From Cellulosimicrobium cellulans (GTDB lineage: Bacteria; Actinomycetota; Actinomycetes; Actinomycetales; Cellulomonadaceae), in contig NZ_VEGH01000001.1 in NCBI RefSeq assembly GCF_007679345.1, positions 248,001 to 312,000 of the forward strand: 64,000 bases of DNA, in the 5' to 3' direction. How positions within the stretch are numbered: the stretch's first letter is position 1; each line of letters starts with the position of its first letter. This document shows positions 28,368 to 38,621 of the stretch, one piece after another. The notes under the pieces are model-generated. The model was given only the letters and a program-made list of their open reading frames with translations, was not told the origin of the DNA and did not search any database. Both the position numbers and the translations under genes were made by a program.

Positions 28368-28784
28368 GTGCGCGACGGTAACAGCACACCCCCGGGCGGG
28401 CTCGCCGGGGACCAGGGCTCGGATGCCTCGGCCGCGCCGACCGTACCCGCTCCGGGCGACATCGCCGGGGAGCCGGGCTCGGTGCACGTCATCCTGTCCC
28501 CCGACCGGACCACGATCGTGCTCTCGGGCGAGGTCGACGCGGACCTCGGCGCGGACCTGGCGCAGGCGTCCACGGACGCCGAGCAGGCCGGCGTGCCCAT
28601 CGAGGTGGACGCGCACCACGTGACGTTCATGGACTCGTCCGGCGTGGCGTTCCTGGCCCGGCTCGCGATGCGGACCCCGCACCGCGTGCGGCTGCTGCAC
28701 GTGCCGCCGACGGTGCAGTTCCTGCTCGAGGTCACGCGGATCGGTGAGCTGCTCGACGTGGTCGAGGACGACCACCAGGCCTGA
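28368..28784 (+). CDS. STAS-domain anti-sigma factor antagonist, second copy
   Basis: A 138-residue STAS protein. The first 45 residues are a low-complexity Gly/Ala/Pro tail; the domain follows with TTIVLSGEVDADLGADL and the phospho-site HVTFMDSSGVAFLAR. GTG start is supported by GGGAGGGAG seven bases upstream. Divergent from the phosphatase-kinase gene across a 113-base promoter region, so both may respond to the same signal. The partner sigma factor is not in the window. Confidence 0.88.
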   Translation: MRDGNSTPPGGLAGDQGSDASAAPTVPAPGDIAGEPGSVHVILSPDRTTIVLSGEVDADLGADLAQASTDAEQAGVPIEVDAHHVTFMDSSGVAFLARLAMRTPHRVRLLHVPPTVQFLLEVTRIGELLDVVEDDHQA

Positions 28785-28807
28785 GCGGCGCACGACCGGC
28801 GGACGCA

Positions 28808-28844
28808 CGAGGGCCCGGTCACCGTGACGGTGACCGGGCCCTCG
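28808..28844. terminator. Strong bidirectional terminator between the STAS gene and fba
   Basis: A perfect 16-bp stem (28808-28823 with 28829-28844) around a five-base loop lies 24 bases after the STAS stop and 34 bases after the fba stop on the other strand. Confidence 0.75.
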
Positions 28845-28877
28845 CCGCGTCGCTCCCCGTGACGGGGACCGGGCGGA

Positions 28878-29900
<1,023 letters not shown>

Positions 29901-30006
29901 CGCAGCAGCTCCAAAGAGAGTGGGGTTTCGCTTTCTCCCCAAGTCTGGCACGTCCTGCGCGCAGGCCGGGCGGGACGTCCTGCCCACAAGACGCGGGGCA
30001 CAGCCC

Positions 30007-30324
30007 TCACACCCGGGCCGAGCCGCCTCCCGGGGTCCGCGTCCGCAGCTCGCGCGCCTCGCGCAGGAGCGCGGCCAGCTCCGGGACCACGCGTGCGTCC
30101 CGGGCCAGCGCCTCGTCGAGCTGGGCGGCTTCGCGCGCCGTGAGCAGGAGCGCCCCTTCCTCGACCAGGACCGTACGAGCCCGCTCCATGGCGGCGCCGA
30201 GGACGAAGGACGAGACGTCCTGCTGCTGCGCCGCGGCCGCGCGGCGGATCGTGTCCAGGGCACGGGGGGCGATGCGCATGTTGAGCCGGGCGGTGCGCTC
30301 GGTGGGCGTGGGCTCGGCGAGCAC
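30007..30324 (-). CDS. TacA-type (DUF1778) antitoxin
   Basis: A 105-residue protein with the DUF1778 ribbon-helix-helix N-terminus (RTARLNMRIAPRALDTIRRAAAAQQQDVSSFV) followed by a toxin-neutralising C-terminal helix region. The GTG at 30324 is selected because AGAGGAGG lies five bases upstream. It follows the acetyltransferase toxin gene by 63 bases on the same strand, opposite to the usual antitoxin-first order. Confidence 0.85.
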   Translation of the reverse strand: MLAEPTPTERTARLNMRIAPRALDTIRRAAAAQQQDVSSFVLGAAMERARTVLVEEGALLLTAREAAQLDEALARDARVVPELAALLREARELRTRTPGGGSARV

Positions 30325-30387
30325 GGGACCTCCTCTGTCGATGCCTGGTGTCCGTCCGCCCACTGTATGTACGACGACTGCACGTGT

Positions 30388-30900
30388 TCAACCGCGATCG
30401 ACGTCCGCCACCGTCGCGCGGAGGTCGCGCGTGGTGAGGTAGAGCGAGAGCGGCTGATCACGGAACCGCCGGAACCCGCGCGCGAGGTAGAACCGCGCGG
30501 CCTCCTCGTGCAGCGCGTGCACGACCACGACCTCGAAGCCGAGCGACCGGGACGCGCGCGCGATGCGCTCGAGGGCGTCGGCGAGCAGGAGCTTCCCGAT
30601 CCCCCCGCCCTGGTAGTCGGCGTCGACGGCCAGCCGCGCGATCAGCACCGCGGGGACGCGGTACCGCTCCGCGCTGCCGCCGCGCGAGAAGGCGGTGTCC
30701 GGCACGGTCTCGCACGCTCGGGCGGAGCAGTACCCGGCGACCCGGCCGGCGTCGTCGTCCACGGCGAGCACGGTTCGGACGTTGTGCCGGCGGTCCTGCT
30801 GCGAGGCCTGGTCCCGGAACCAGAGGTCAAGGGCGGGCTCGCCGGACCGGAAGGTGCTGCGCCGGGCGAGCGCACGGTCGAAGTCGCGGATCACGATCAC
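30388..30900 (-). CDS. TacT-type GNAT acetyltransferase toxin
   Basis: A 170-residue GNAT protein of the kind that acetylates charged tRNA and arrests translation. The CoA-binding loop is QGGGIGKLLL after the VPAVLIARLAVD strand; EEAARFYLARGFRRF carries the C-terminal helix with the conserved tyrosine. GTG start with GAGGAGG seven bases upstream; a second GTG two codons later is possible. Adjacent to the DUF1778 antitoxin. Identification as a toxin rests on family and pairing. Confidence 0.85.
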   Translation of the reverse strand: MIVIRDFDRALARRSTFRSGEPALDLWFRDQASQQDRRHNVRTVLAVDDDAGRVAGYCSARACETVPDTAFSRGGSAERYRVPAVLIARLAVDADYQGGGIGKLLLADALERIARASRSLGFEVVVVHALHEEAARFYLARGFRRFRDQPLSLYLTTRDLRATVADVDRG

Positions 30901-31027
30901 CGTCGGGCCTCCTCGGGTCGGCTCGCCCCCGAGGGTCGCGCCGACCGGCACCGAAAGGAACAGGGACGGGGCCGGCCTGTGGACCACGCTCGGCGCGCGC
31001 CCGGCGACATGCCGAGGACGCCGCCCG

Positions 31028-31708
31028 TCAGGCCGGGGGCGGTCCCGCGTGCCGCACCGCCCACGCGTGCATCGCGATCGCGGCCGCCGCGCCCGCGTTG
31101 ATCGACCGCGTCGAGCCGTACTGGTCGATGTGCAGCACCGCGTCGGCGCCGGCCCGCGCCGCGTCGGACAGCCCCGCGGACTCCTGGCCGAACAGCAGGA
31201 CGCACGCCCGGGGCACGGGGTACCCGTCGAGCGGCACGGAGCCCGGGACGTTGTCGACGCCGAGCACGGGCAGCGCGCCGCCCCCGGGGCCGGCGGTCGC
31301 CGCCCAGGCGAGCAGGTCGTCGACGTCGGGGTGGTGGTGCACGTGCAGGTAGCGGTCGGTGACCATGGCGCCGCGGCGGTTCCACCGGCGGCGGCCGACG
31401 ACGTGCACCCCGGCGGCGTTGAAGGCGTTGGCGGTGCGGACCACGGAGCCGATGTTGAGGTCGTGCGCCCAGTTCTCGATGGCCACGTGGAACGGGTGCC
31501 GGCGGGTGTCCAGGTCGGCGACGACGGCCTCGACGGTCCAGTACCGGTACCGGTCGGCGACGTTGCGGCGGTCGCCGTACGCGAGCAGCTCGGGGTCCAG
31601 GCGCGGGTCGTCGGGCCAGGCGTCCGGGCCGCCGGGCCAGGGGCCGACGCCGACCTCCTCGGGGCCGCGGGCGCCGGGGTCCGCGGGGTCTGCGGCGTCC
31701 ACGGTCAC
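31028..31708 (-). CDS. SpoU/TrmH-family RNA 2'-O-methyltransferase
   Basis: A 226-residue SPOUT methyltransferase acting on tRNA or rRNA. Motif 1 ([21 protein letters not shown]), motif 2 ([14 protein letters not shown]) and motif 3 ([17 protein letters not shown]) form the knotted SAM site. The first 45 residues are acidic and Pro-rich. The GTG start overlaps the purT stop, so the two are coupled; a GTG two codons on is an alternative. The target RNA position cannot be read from sequence. Confidence 0.9.
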   Translation of the reverse strand: MTVDAADPADPGARGPEEVGVGPWPGGPDAWPDDPRLDPELLAYGDRRNVADRYRYWTVEAVVADLDTRRHPFHVAIENWAHDLNIGSVVRTANAFNAAGVHVVGRRRWNRRGAMVTDRYLHVHHHPDVDDLLAWAATAGPGGGALPVLGVDNVPGSVPLDGYPVPRACVLLFGQESAGLSDAARAGADAVLHIDQYGSTRSINAGAAAAIAMHAWAVRHAGPPPA

Positions 31709-32937
31709 ACCAGGTCGACCGTCAGCGCCGCGGCCGCCGCACGGGCCCGCTCCCGCGCCTGCTCGACGTCGGCACCCCGGGCGACCGCGACGGCCACCCG
31801 GCGGCGCCCCGCGACGGACGGCTTGCCGAACAGCCGCACCTGCGCGGTCGGCACCCCCAGCGCCGCGTCGACGCCCGAGAACCGCGGCACGCCGTCGCCC
31901 TCGGCGAGCACCGCGCAGGAGGCCGCCGGCCCGAGGTCGTGGACGTCGCCGGCCGGGAGCCCCAGCACCGCGCGGGCGTGCAGGGCGAACTCCGAGAGGT
32001 CCTGGGACGCGAGCGTCACGAGCCCGGTGTCGTGCGGGCGCGGCGACACCTCGGAGAACAGCACCCGGTCCCCGACGACGAACAGCTCGACGCCGAACAG
32101 GCCCCAGCCGCCCAGCGCGTCCGTCACCGCGGCGGCGACCCGCTGCGCCTCGGCGAGGGTGCCCGGCGGCAGCGGCGCGGGCTGCCAGGACTCCCGGTAG
32201 TCGCCGTCGACCTGCACGTGCCCGACCGGGGCGCAGAACGTCGTGCCGCCCGCGTGCCGGACGGTGAGCAGGGTGATCTCCGAGTCGAACCGCACGAAGC
32301 CCTCGACGATCACCCGCACCGCGGCACCGTCGCCGGCCGTGGCCCGGCCCCCGGACTGCGCGTACGCCCACGCCGCCTCGACGTCCGCCGGGCCCCGGAC
32401 CACCGACTGCCCCTTGCCCGACGACGACATGACCGGCTTGACCACGCACGGCAGCCCGACCGCGTCGACGGCGTCCCGCAGCGCGTCCAGGTCGTCGACG
32501 AACCGGTACGGCGAGGTGGGCAGACCGAGCTCCTCCGCGGCCAGCCGCCGGATGCCCTCGCGGTCCATCGTGAGGACGGTGGCACGGGCGGTCGGCACGA
32601 CCCGGACCCCCGCGGCCTCGACCTCGGCGAGGACGTGGGTCGCGATGGCCTCGATCTCCGGGACCACGACGTGCGGGCGCTCGGCGTCGAGGACGGCCCG
32701 CAGCGCGGTCGGGTCGAGCATGTCGACGACGTGCGACCGGTGGGCCACCTGCATGGCGGGGGCGTCCGGGTACCGGTCGACGGCCACCACCTCGACGCCG
32801 AGCCGCTGCAGCTCGATCGCGACCTCCTTGCCGAGCTCGCCCGAGCCGAGCAGCAGGACCCGGGTGGCGCCGGGCGTGAGCGGGGTGCCGAGGACGCCGG
32901 GCTCGCCGGCCTGCGGGGAGGTCGTCACGGCGGCCAT
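31705..32937 (-). CDS. purT: Formate-dependent phosphoribosylglycinamide formyltransferase
   Basis: ATP-grasp GAR transformylase 2, about 410 residues, using formate instead of formyl-folate in purine synthesis. Close to E. coli PurT in blocks such as [74 protein letters not shown] and [12 protein letters not shown]. PurT rather than PurK is indicated by that last block and RLFGKP. The exact start (ATG 32937 or GTG 32928) is unsettled; neither has a strong ribosome site. Confidence 0.94.
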   Translation of the reverse strand: MAAVTTSPQAGEPGVLGTPLTPGATRVLLLGSGELGKEVAIELQRLGVEVVAVDRYPDAPAMQVAHRSHVVDMLDPTALRAVLDAERPHVVVPEIEAIATHVLAEVEAAGVRVVPTARATVLTMDREGIRRLAAEELGLPTSPYRFVDDLDALRDAVDAVGLPCVVKPVMSSSGKGQSVVRGPADVEAAWAYAQSGGRATAGDGAAVRVIVEGFVRFDSEITLLTVRHAGGTTFCAPVGHVQVDGDYRESWQPAPLPPGTLAEAQRVAAAVTDALGGWGLFGVELFVVGDRVLFSEVSPRPHDTGLVTLASQDLSEFALHARAVLGLPAGDVHDLGPAASCAVLAEGDGVPRFSGVDAALGVPTAQVRLFGKPSVAGRRRVAVAVARGADVEQARERARAAAAALTVDLV

Positions 32938-33080
32938 CCTGTCGCACCGCCGGGCCGCCACGGCACCCCGGCACGGCGCATACCGCACCGCGCGCACCAC
33001 TCACGGGCGGTGGGCCACCCACACAGGACCTGCACGCCGGGGGCCCGGGGTCCCGGCGCCCGCCCCGTACGCTGAGGCCC

Positions 33081-33839
33081 ATGCCTGCGTCAGCCGCGCT
33101 CGTCTCGCTCGTCCCTGCCCTCGGTGCCCAGCCGGCGCTGCTGCCGGACTGGCTCGACGCGGAGCACCTCATCTCCTCGTTCGGCTCGTACGCGCTGATC
33201 GGGATCGTCCTCGTCGTGTTCATCGAGACCGGGCTGCTGTTCCCGCTGCTGCCCGGCGACTCGCTGCTGTTCACGGCGGGCGCCCTCGTCGCCCAGGAGG
33301 CGCTGGACTTCCCGCTCTGGCTGCTGTGCGCCCTGCTGTTCGCGGCGGCGTTCCTCGGCGACCAGGTGGCCTACTTCATCGGGCACAAGGTCGGCCCGCG
33401 GCTGTTCCGCCGGCCGGACTCGAAGATCTTCAAGCAGCAGTACATCGACCAGACCTACGCCTACTTCGACAAGTACGGCGGCCGGACGGTGATCCTGGCC
33501 CGGTTCGTGCCGATCGTGCGCACCTACGCCCCGGTCGCCGCGGGCGTCGGCGGCATGCGGTACCGCACGTTCGTCTCGTACAACGTCATCGGCGCCCTGC
33601 TCTGGGGCGTGGGCGTCACGGTGCTCGGGTACCTGCTCGGCACGATCTCGTTCGTCCGGGAGAACATCGAGGCGCTGGCCGTGCTCATCGTGCTCGTCTC
33701 GGTGATCCCGGTGGGGATCGAGCTGTGGCGCGGCCGCCGGGCGGCGAAGCGGGGGCAGGTGACGGCCGAGGGCCGCGACGAGCGGTACGACGAGCCCGCC
33801 GAGCGCGCCGCGGTCGAGCGGAAGGCGTTCGACCAGTGA
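33081..33839 (+). CDS. DedA-family membrane protein
   Basis: A 252-residue SNARE-associated/DedA protein, thought to move lipid carriers or ions across the cell membrane. Family signatures are FIETGLLFPLLPGDSLLF in an early helix, GDQVAYFIGHKVGPRLF and GGRTVILARFVPIVRTYAPVAAG. A basic C-terminal tail follows the last helix. TACGCT (33068-33073) ends seven bases before the ATG: leaderless. Overlaps the HAD gene by GTGA. Confidence 0.92.
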   Translation: MPASAALVSLVPALGAQPALLPDWLDAEHLISSFGSYALIGIVLVVFIETGLLFPLLPGDSLLFTAGALVAQEALDFPLWLLCALLFAAAFLGDQVAYFIGHKVGPRLFRRPDSKIFKQQYIDQTYAYFDKYGGRTVILARFVPIVRTYAPVAAGVGGMRYRTFVSYNVIGALLWGVGVTVLGYLLGTISFVRENIEALAVLIVLVSVIPVGIELWRGRRAAKRGQVTAEGRDERYDEPAERAAVERKAFDQ

Positions 33840-34663
33840 CCGCCCGGCCGATCTCCTCCTGGCTCTCGGACATGGACGGCGTCCTGGTGCACGAGGGCGT
33901 CGCCCTGCCGGGGGCGCCGGAGTTCGTGCGGGCCCTGCGCGACGGCGACCACCCGTTCCTGGTGCTGACCAACAACTCGATCTTCACGCCGCGCGACCTG
34001 CGCGCGCGGCTCGCCGCCTCGGGCATCGACCTGGCCGAGGAGTCGCTGTGGACGTCGGCGCTGGCGACCGCGCAGTTCCTCACCGACCAGGAGCCGGGCG
34101 GTTCGGCGTACGTCATCGGCGAGGCCGGCCTGACGACCGCGCTGTACGAGGCCGGCTACACCCTGACCTCGGCCGACCCCGACTTCGTGGTGCTGGGCGA
34201 GACCCGCACGTACTCGTTCGAGGCGATCACCCGGGCGATCCGGCTGATCCAGGGCGGCGCGCGGTTCATCGCGACCAACCCGGACGTCACCGGCCCCAGC
34301 CAGGAGGGCGACCTGCCCGCCACGGGCGCGGTCGCCGCGATGATCACCGCGGCGACCGGTCGGCAGCCGTACTTCGTCGGCAAGCCCAACCCGATGATGA
34401 TCCGGTCCGCGCTGAACCGGATCGACGCGCACTCCGAGACGACCGCGATGATCGGCGACCGGATGGACACCGACGTCGTCGCCGGGATCGAGGCGGGGCT
34501 GCGGACGTTCCTGGTGCTCACCGGGTCGACCCGCTCCGAGGACCTGGTGCGCTACCCGTTCCGCCCGACCCAGGTCCTCGACTCGGTGGCGGACCTGGTG
34601 GCCCGCGTCCCGGAGTGGGCGCAGGCGTACCCGGGCACGGGCGGGGGCCCGGCTCCGGCGTGA
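33836..34663 (+). CDS. HAD-superfamily phosphatase, NagD/IIA type
   Basis: A 275-residue HAD hydrolase. Motif I is SDMDGVL, motif II LTNN, the cap region spans roughly 80-180, motif III Lys is in VGKPNPMM and motif IV is MIGDRMDTD. This is the NagD-like subgroup (IIA cap) that dephosphorylates small sugar phosphates or nucleotides. Coupled to the DedA gene by the GTGA overlap. Substrate unknown. Confidence 0.9.
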   Translation: MTARPISSWLSDMDGVLVHEGVALPGAPEFVRALRDGDHPFLVLTNNSIFTPRDLRARLAASGIDLAEESLWTSALATAQFLTDQEPGGSAYVIGEAGLTTALYEAGYTLTSADPDFVVLGETRTYSFEAITRAIRLIQGGARFIATNPDVTGPSQEGDLPATGAVAAMITAATGRQPYFVGKPNPMMIRSALNRIDAHSETTAMIGDRMDTDVVAGIEAGLRTFLVLTGSTRSEDLVRYPFRPTQVLDSVADLVARVPEWAQAYPGTGGGPAPA

Positions 34664-34709
34664 GCCCTCGGTCCCGGGACCTGCCGCGGGCGGGCGCCAG
34701 GATGGCGGG

Positions 34710-35573
34710 GTGACCCCCACCGCGCCCGCCGCACCCGGGCCGGCCGCGCCCCGGCCGCCGGCGGCGCCCCGCCCTCGGCGCGGCCCGAGCCGGCGGCGGC
34801 GCGTCCCGCGCACCTGGGTGCCGAACCAGCACGGCGCGTGGGCGATGGTCGTCGCGCCGCCCGTGGTCGGGGCGCTCGTCGCCGGGCCGACCGGGTGGCA
34901 CGCGCTGCTGCTCGTCGCGTGGCTCGCGGCGTACTGCCTGTACTTCGCGGCGTCCCGGTGGCTCCGCTCCGGCAGGAAGGCGCGGTACCGCGCGCCGGTG
35001 CTCGGCTACGCCGCGGCGACCGCCGGGCTCGGGCTGCCGCTGCTCGTCGCCCAGCCCGCCCTGCTGCGCTGGGCACCTGCCTACGCGGTGCTGCTCGCCG
35101 TGAGCCTGCGGTACGCGGCGCGCCGCGCGGACCGGTCCTACGGCAACGACCTGGTGACCATCGCGGCGGCGGTGCTGCTGACGGTCGTCGCCGCGGGGCT
35201 CGGGACCACCCCCGCGGGCTCCTGGCCGGCCGGGGCCGACCAACCGCGCGCGTGGTCGGCGGCCGGGCTGCTCGCGGCGTACCTCGTCGGCACGGTGCCC
35301 TACGTGAAGTCCATGATCCGCGAGCGCGACCGCCCCGCGACCTACCGGCTGTCGGTGGCGTACCACGCGGCACTGGTCGCGGGCGCGGCCGCGCTGGCCG
35401 CCGCGGGGCGACCCGGGGGCGGAGCCGGGGCCGCCCTGGTCGTCGTGGCGGTCGCGCTGCTGGTGCGGGCCGCGGCCCTCCCCCGGCGGGGCCGGGTGCG
35501 CCCGGCCGTGATCGGGGCGGGCGAGGTGGTCGCGACGCTCGCGGTCGTGGGGTCGGTGCTGGCGGCGGTCTGA
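34710..35573 (+). CDS. YwiC-like membrane protein
   Basis: A 287-residue integral membrane protein with about eight helices. The family motif WVPNQHGAWAMVVAPP follows a 35-residue Pro/Arg-rich N-terminus; YVKSMIRERD sits in a later cytosolic loop. The family occurs near nitrate or respiratory genes in Bacillus but has no assigned role. CAGGAT (34698-34703) ends six bases before the GTG, so the transcript is probably leaderless. Confidence 0.85.
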   Translation: MTPTAPAAPGPAAPRPPAAPRPRRGPSRRRRVPRTWVPNQHGAWAMVVAPPVVGALVAGPTGWHALLLVAWLAAYCLYFAASRWLRSGRKARYRAPVLGYAAATAGLGLPLLVAQPALLRWAPAYAVLLAVSLRYAARRADRSYGNDLVTIAAAVLLTVVAAGLGTTPAGSWPAGADQPRAWSAAGLLAAYLVGTVPYVKSMIRERDRPATYRLSVAYHAALVAGAAALAAAGRPGGGAGAALVVVAVALLVRAAALPRRGRVRPAVIGAGEVVATLAVVGSVLAAV

Positions 35574-35593
35574 CGGCCGTCCCCGACGCCCTC

Positions 35594-35669
35594 CGGCCCG
35601 GCCTCGGGCCGACGGGGGTGGCCGGGCGGGAAGGCGCAGGTCTCCGCGCCCCGCGCGGGTGGGGCGCGG
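35594..35669. terminator. Pair of hairpins between the convergent YwiC-like and pyrE genes
   Basis: Hairpin one: CGGCCCG (35594-35600) with CGGGCCG (35605-35611). Hairpin two: CCGCGCCCC (35644-35652) with GGGGCGCGG (35661-35669). The second lies just after the pyrE stop, the first just after the YwiC-like stop. Confidence 0.55.
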
Positions 35670-35675
35670 GGCGGG

Positions 35676-36254
35676 TCAGGCCAGGCCGAGGTCCGCCAGG
35701 TCGAAGAGGAAGTGGTACGGCACCCCCAGGGCCTCGATCTTCTCGCGCGCCCCCGTGGCCCGGTCGACGATCACGGCCACGCCGCGGACGTCCGCGCCCG
35801 CCTCGCGCGCGGCCTCGACCGCGGCGATCGGCGAGGCCCCGGTGGTCGAGGTGTCCTCGAGCACCACGACGGGTCGGCCGGCGATGTCCGGGCCCTCGAT
35901 GCGGCGCTGCATGCCGTGCGCCTTCGCCTCCTTGCGCACGACGAACGCGTCGAGGTCCTGCCCGCGGGACGCGGCGGCGTGCAGCAGCGCGGTGGCGACC
36001 GGGTCGGCACCGAGGGTCAGGCCGCCCACGGCCTCGACGTCCGCCGTGCCCAGCCCGACCTCCTCCAGCCGGTCGAGCAGCACGTGGCCGATGAGCGGCG
36101 CGGCGCGGTGGTGCAGGGTCACCCGGCGCAGGTCGACGTAGTAGTCGGCCTCGCGGCCGGAGGACAGCGTGACCCGGCCGCGCACGACGGCCAGCTCGAC
36201 GATGAGGTCGCGGAGCTGCTCGCGCGGGGTCGGGGAGAGGGAGGAGGTCGTCAC
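35676..36254 (-). CDS. pyrE: Orotate phosphoribosyltransferase
   Basis: Pyrimidine-pathway enzyme of 192 residues, joining orotate to PRPP. Seen are RGRVTLSSGREADYYVDLR at the N-terminus, VGGLTLGADPVA, VVRKEAKAHGMQRRIEG (catalytic Lys region) and the PRPP-binding motif VVVLEDTSTTGASP. GTG at 36254 is the likely start; in-frame extension upstream is Cys/Pro-rich and unlike the family. Next upstream on the same strand is an SDR gene. Confidence 0.95.
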   Translation of the reverse strand: MTTSSLSPTPREQLRDLIVELAVVRGRVTLSSGREADYYVDLRRVTLHHRAAPLIGHVLLDRLEEVGLGTADVEAVGGLTLGADPVATALLHAAASRGQDLDAFVVRKEAKAHGMQRRIEGPDIAGRPVVVLEDTSTTGASPIAAVEAAREAGADVRGVAVIVDRATGAREKIEALGVPYHFLFDLADLGLA

Positions 36255-36285
36255 GGCCGCCAGCGTAGCGAGGCCGTGCCGCGCG

Positions 36286-37062
36286 TCAGTCCCCCGGGGC
36301 CCTGTCCGGGCGGCGGGTGGCGAGCGCGCGGAGGGCGGAGCGGGGCAGCACCCGCAGCACGCCGGAGGCGGCCCGGTAGCGCAGGCTGGGCGTCGACAGC
36401 ACGGCCCCCCGGCGCACGTCCGCGAGGGCGGTGGCCACGACCCGGTCGGCGGACAGCCAGGCCAGCTCGGGGTAGGCCTCGCCGGCACGCAGGCCGGCGC
36501 GCTCGTGGAACTCGGTGTGCGTCAGGCCCGGGGACACGACGGTGGCCGTGACGCCGGTGCCGGCGAGCTCCGCGGCGAGCCCCTCGGTGAAGGTCCGCAC
36601 CCACGCCTTGTGCGCGGAGTACGTGCCGGAGGTCATGAGGGCGGCGACCGAACCGACGTTGAGGATCGCGCCGCGCCCGCGCTCGACCATGGCGCCGGCC
36701 GCGGCGTGGGACAGCACGAGCACGGCGCGGACCATGAGGTCGAGCGCCGCCTCCTGCTGCGCGAGGTCGCTGCCGACGAACCGCTGGCCCAGGCCGATGC
36801 CGGCGTTGTTCACGAGCAGGCCCACGGGCCGCTCGGTCGCGCGCAGCCGCTCCGCGACGCGCTCCACGTCGGCGCGGTCGGTCAGGTCGGCGCGCAGGAC
36901 CTCCGCGCGGACGCCCGCGGCGGCGCGCAGCTGGGCGGCGAGGCGCTCCAGGCGGTCGGCGTCGCGGGCGACGAGGACGACGTCGTGGCGGGCGGTGGCG
37001 AGCTGCCACGCGAACTCGAGCCCCAGGCCGGAGCTGGCGCCCGTGATCAGTGCGGTTCCCAT
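36286..37062 (-). CDS. Short-chain dehydrogenase/reductase
   Basis: A 258-residue classical SDR. The cofactor motif is TGASSGLG, the structural motif NNAG, the catalytic Ser lies in LNVGSVAA and the active Tyr/Lys in YSAHK. Arg33 after the second strand (LVARDADRLERL) favours NADP. The C-terminal 50 residues match the DltE/YqjQ-like group acting on lipophilic substrates. Substrate unknown. Confidence 0.9.
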   Translation of the reverse strand: MGTALITGASSGLGLEFAWQLATARHDVVLVARDADRLERLAAQLRAAAGVRAEVLRADLTDRADVERVAERLRATERPVGLLVNNAGIGLGQRFVGSDLAQQEAALDLMVRAVLVLSHAAAGAMVERGRGAILNVGSVAALMTSGTYSAHKAWVRTFTEGLAAELAGTGVTATVVSPGLTHTEFHERAGLRAGEAYPELAWLSADRVVATALADVRRGAVLSTPSLRYRAASGVLRVLPRSALRALATRRPDRAPGD

Positions 37063-37152
37063 GCGGCCACCCTACGGTCGCGACCCCCCGGTCGCCCGGG
37101 TGCCGGTCGCCCGGTTCCCCGGGTGTCGGGAGCGGCCGGTACCGTGCCGGTC

Positions 37153-37950
37153 ATGCGCCTCGCCACCTGGAACGTGAACTCCGTCCGCACCCGCGTCGAC
37201 CGCGTGATCGCCTTCCTGGAGCGGACCGGCACGGACGTGCTGGCGATGCAGGAGACCAAGTGCAAGGACGAGCAGTTCCCCCGCGAGGCCTTCGAGGCCG
37301 CCGGCTACGAGGTGGTCACGAGCGGGTTCAGCCAGTGGAACGGCGTCGCGATCGCCTCCCGGGTCGGCATCCACGACGTCGAGCACGCCTTCGCCGGCCA
37401 GCCCGGCTGGGGCGAGGACCCGGTGACCGAGGCCCGCGCCCTCGGGGCGAGCTGCGGCGGCGTGCGGGTGTGGAGCCTGTACGTCCCGAACGGCCGCGAG
37501 GTCGGCGACCCGCACTTCGACTACAAGCTGCGCTGGCTGGAGGCGCTGCAGCAGGAGTCGCGCCGGTGGATCGAGGAGGACCCCGCGCTGCCGGTGGCCC
37601 TCGTCGGCGACTGGAACGTCGCCCCGCTCGACACGGACGTGTGGGACATCGGCGTGTTCGCCGGGCGGACGCACGTGACCCCGGCGGAGCGGGACGCGTT
37701 CCAGGCGTTCGGCGCCGGCGGCTACACCGAGGTGTCCCGCGTGCACGTGCCCGCCGAGCACACCTACACCTACTGGGACTACCAGCAGCTGCGCTTCCCG
37801 CGGAACGAGGGCATGCGGATCGACTTCACCTGGGCGTCGCCGGCCCTCGCCCCGCGGGTGACCGGCGTGTCGATCGAGCGGGTCGAGCGCAAGGGCAAGG
37901 CGCCGTCGGACCACGTGCCCGTGGTGCTGGACATCGCCGACGCGGCGTGA
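37153..37950 (+). CDS. xth: Exodeoxyribonuclease III
   Basis: AP endonuclease/3'-exonuclease of base-excision repair, 265 residues. EEP-family motifs are WNVNSVRTR, MQETKCKD (metal Glu), SLYVPNGREV, VGDWNVAP and the final SDHVPVVLDI. The stretch YTYWDYQQLRFPRNEGMRID is typical of actinobacterial XthA. TACCGT (37140-37145) ends seven bases before the ATG: leaderless. Overlaps the next gene by GTGA. Confidence 0.95.
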   Translation: MRLATWNVNSVRTRVDRVIAFLERTGTDVLAMQETKCKDEQFPREAFEAAGYEVVTSGFSQWNGVAIASRVGIHDVEHAFAGQPGWGEDPVTEARALGASCGGVRVWSLYVPNGREVGDPHFDYKLRWLEALQQESRRWIEEDPALPVALVGDWNVAPLDTDVWDIGVFAGRTHVTPAERDAFQAFGAGGYTEVSRVHVPAEHTYTYWDYQQLRFPRNEGMRIDFTWASPALAPRVTGVSIERVERKGKAPSDHVPVVLDIADAA

Positions 37951-38621
37951 CGGACCCGTTCGGCTACCCCGAGCCGTTCTACGCGCCCGGGTGGGCGCCG
38001 CCCCGCCCGCGCACGGACGGCGTGTCCGTCGCGGCGCTGGTCGCGGGCGTGCTCGGCACCGGACCGGTCGCCCTGGTGCTCGGCCTCGTCGGGCTGCGGC
38101 GCACGCGGCCGGGTGCCCCGGTCCGTCGCGCCGGGCGGGGCCTCGCGGTGGCGGGCGTGGCGCTCGGCGCGCTCGGGACCCTGGCCTGGGCCGGTGCGGT
38201 CGCGCTGCTGGTGGGCTCCGCGGTCGCCGCCCGCCCGCTGCCCGCGGACGTCACGGAGCCCGTCGACGCCCACGCGGTCCAGCTCGTGCCGGGCGCCTGC
38301 CTCGCGGACGTCCCCGCGGACGGGCCGGTCGACCGGGTGCGCGTCGTGCCGTGCGCCGAGCCGCACGCGGCGCAGGTGGTGTCGTCCTACGCGTTCGAGC
38401 CGGGCTCGGCGTGGCCCGGCCCCGCGGAGGCGTCCGCCCGCGTCGAGGCGTCCTGCGACCTGACCGCCGCCGAGCGCGACCAGGGCACGCGGATGCTCGC
38501 GTGGGCCCCCTCGGCGGGGTCGTGGGCGCGGGGGGACCGGACGGGCCTGTGCGTGGCGGTGCCGCCCGCCCCGGTCACGGGGTCGCTGCTGGACGGCACG
38601 GCCGCGCCGGCGTCGTCCTAG
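37947..38621 (+). CDS. DUF4190/septum-formation-domain membrane protein
   Basis: A 224-residue protein with a Pro-rich N-terminus, two transmembrane helices (SVAALVAGVLGTGPVALVL and VAGVALGALGTLAWAGAVALL) typical of DUF4190, then an extracytoplasmic septum-formation-like domain with cysteines in PGACLADV, VPCAEPH, EASCDLT and TGLCVAV likely forming two disulfides. Coupled to xth by GTGA. Convergent with the TetR gene, sharing the CTAG of both stops. Function unassigned. Confidence 0.82.
   Translation: MTDPFGYPEPFYAPGWAPPRPRTDGVSVAALVAGVLGTGPVALVLGLVGLRRTRPGAPVRRAGRGLAVAGVALGALGTLAWAGAVALLVGSAVAARPLPADVTEPVDAHAVQLVPGACLADVPADGPVDRVRVVPCAEPHAAQVVSSYAFEPGSAWPGPAEASARVEASCDLTAAERDQGTRMLAWAPSAGSWARGDRTGLCVAVPPAPVTGSLLDGTAAPASS

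Noticed and set aside
31705..32937. PurK instead of PurT
   Set aside because: The SGKGQ loop, the GDYRESWQP and SPRPHDTG blocks and RLFGKP are PurT features.
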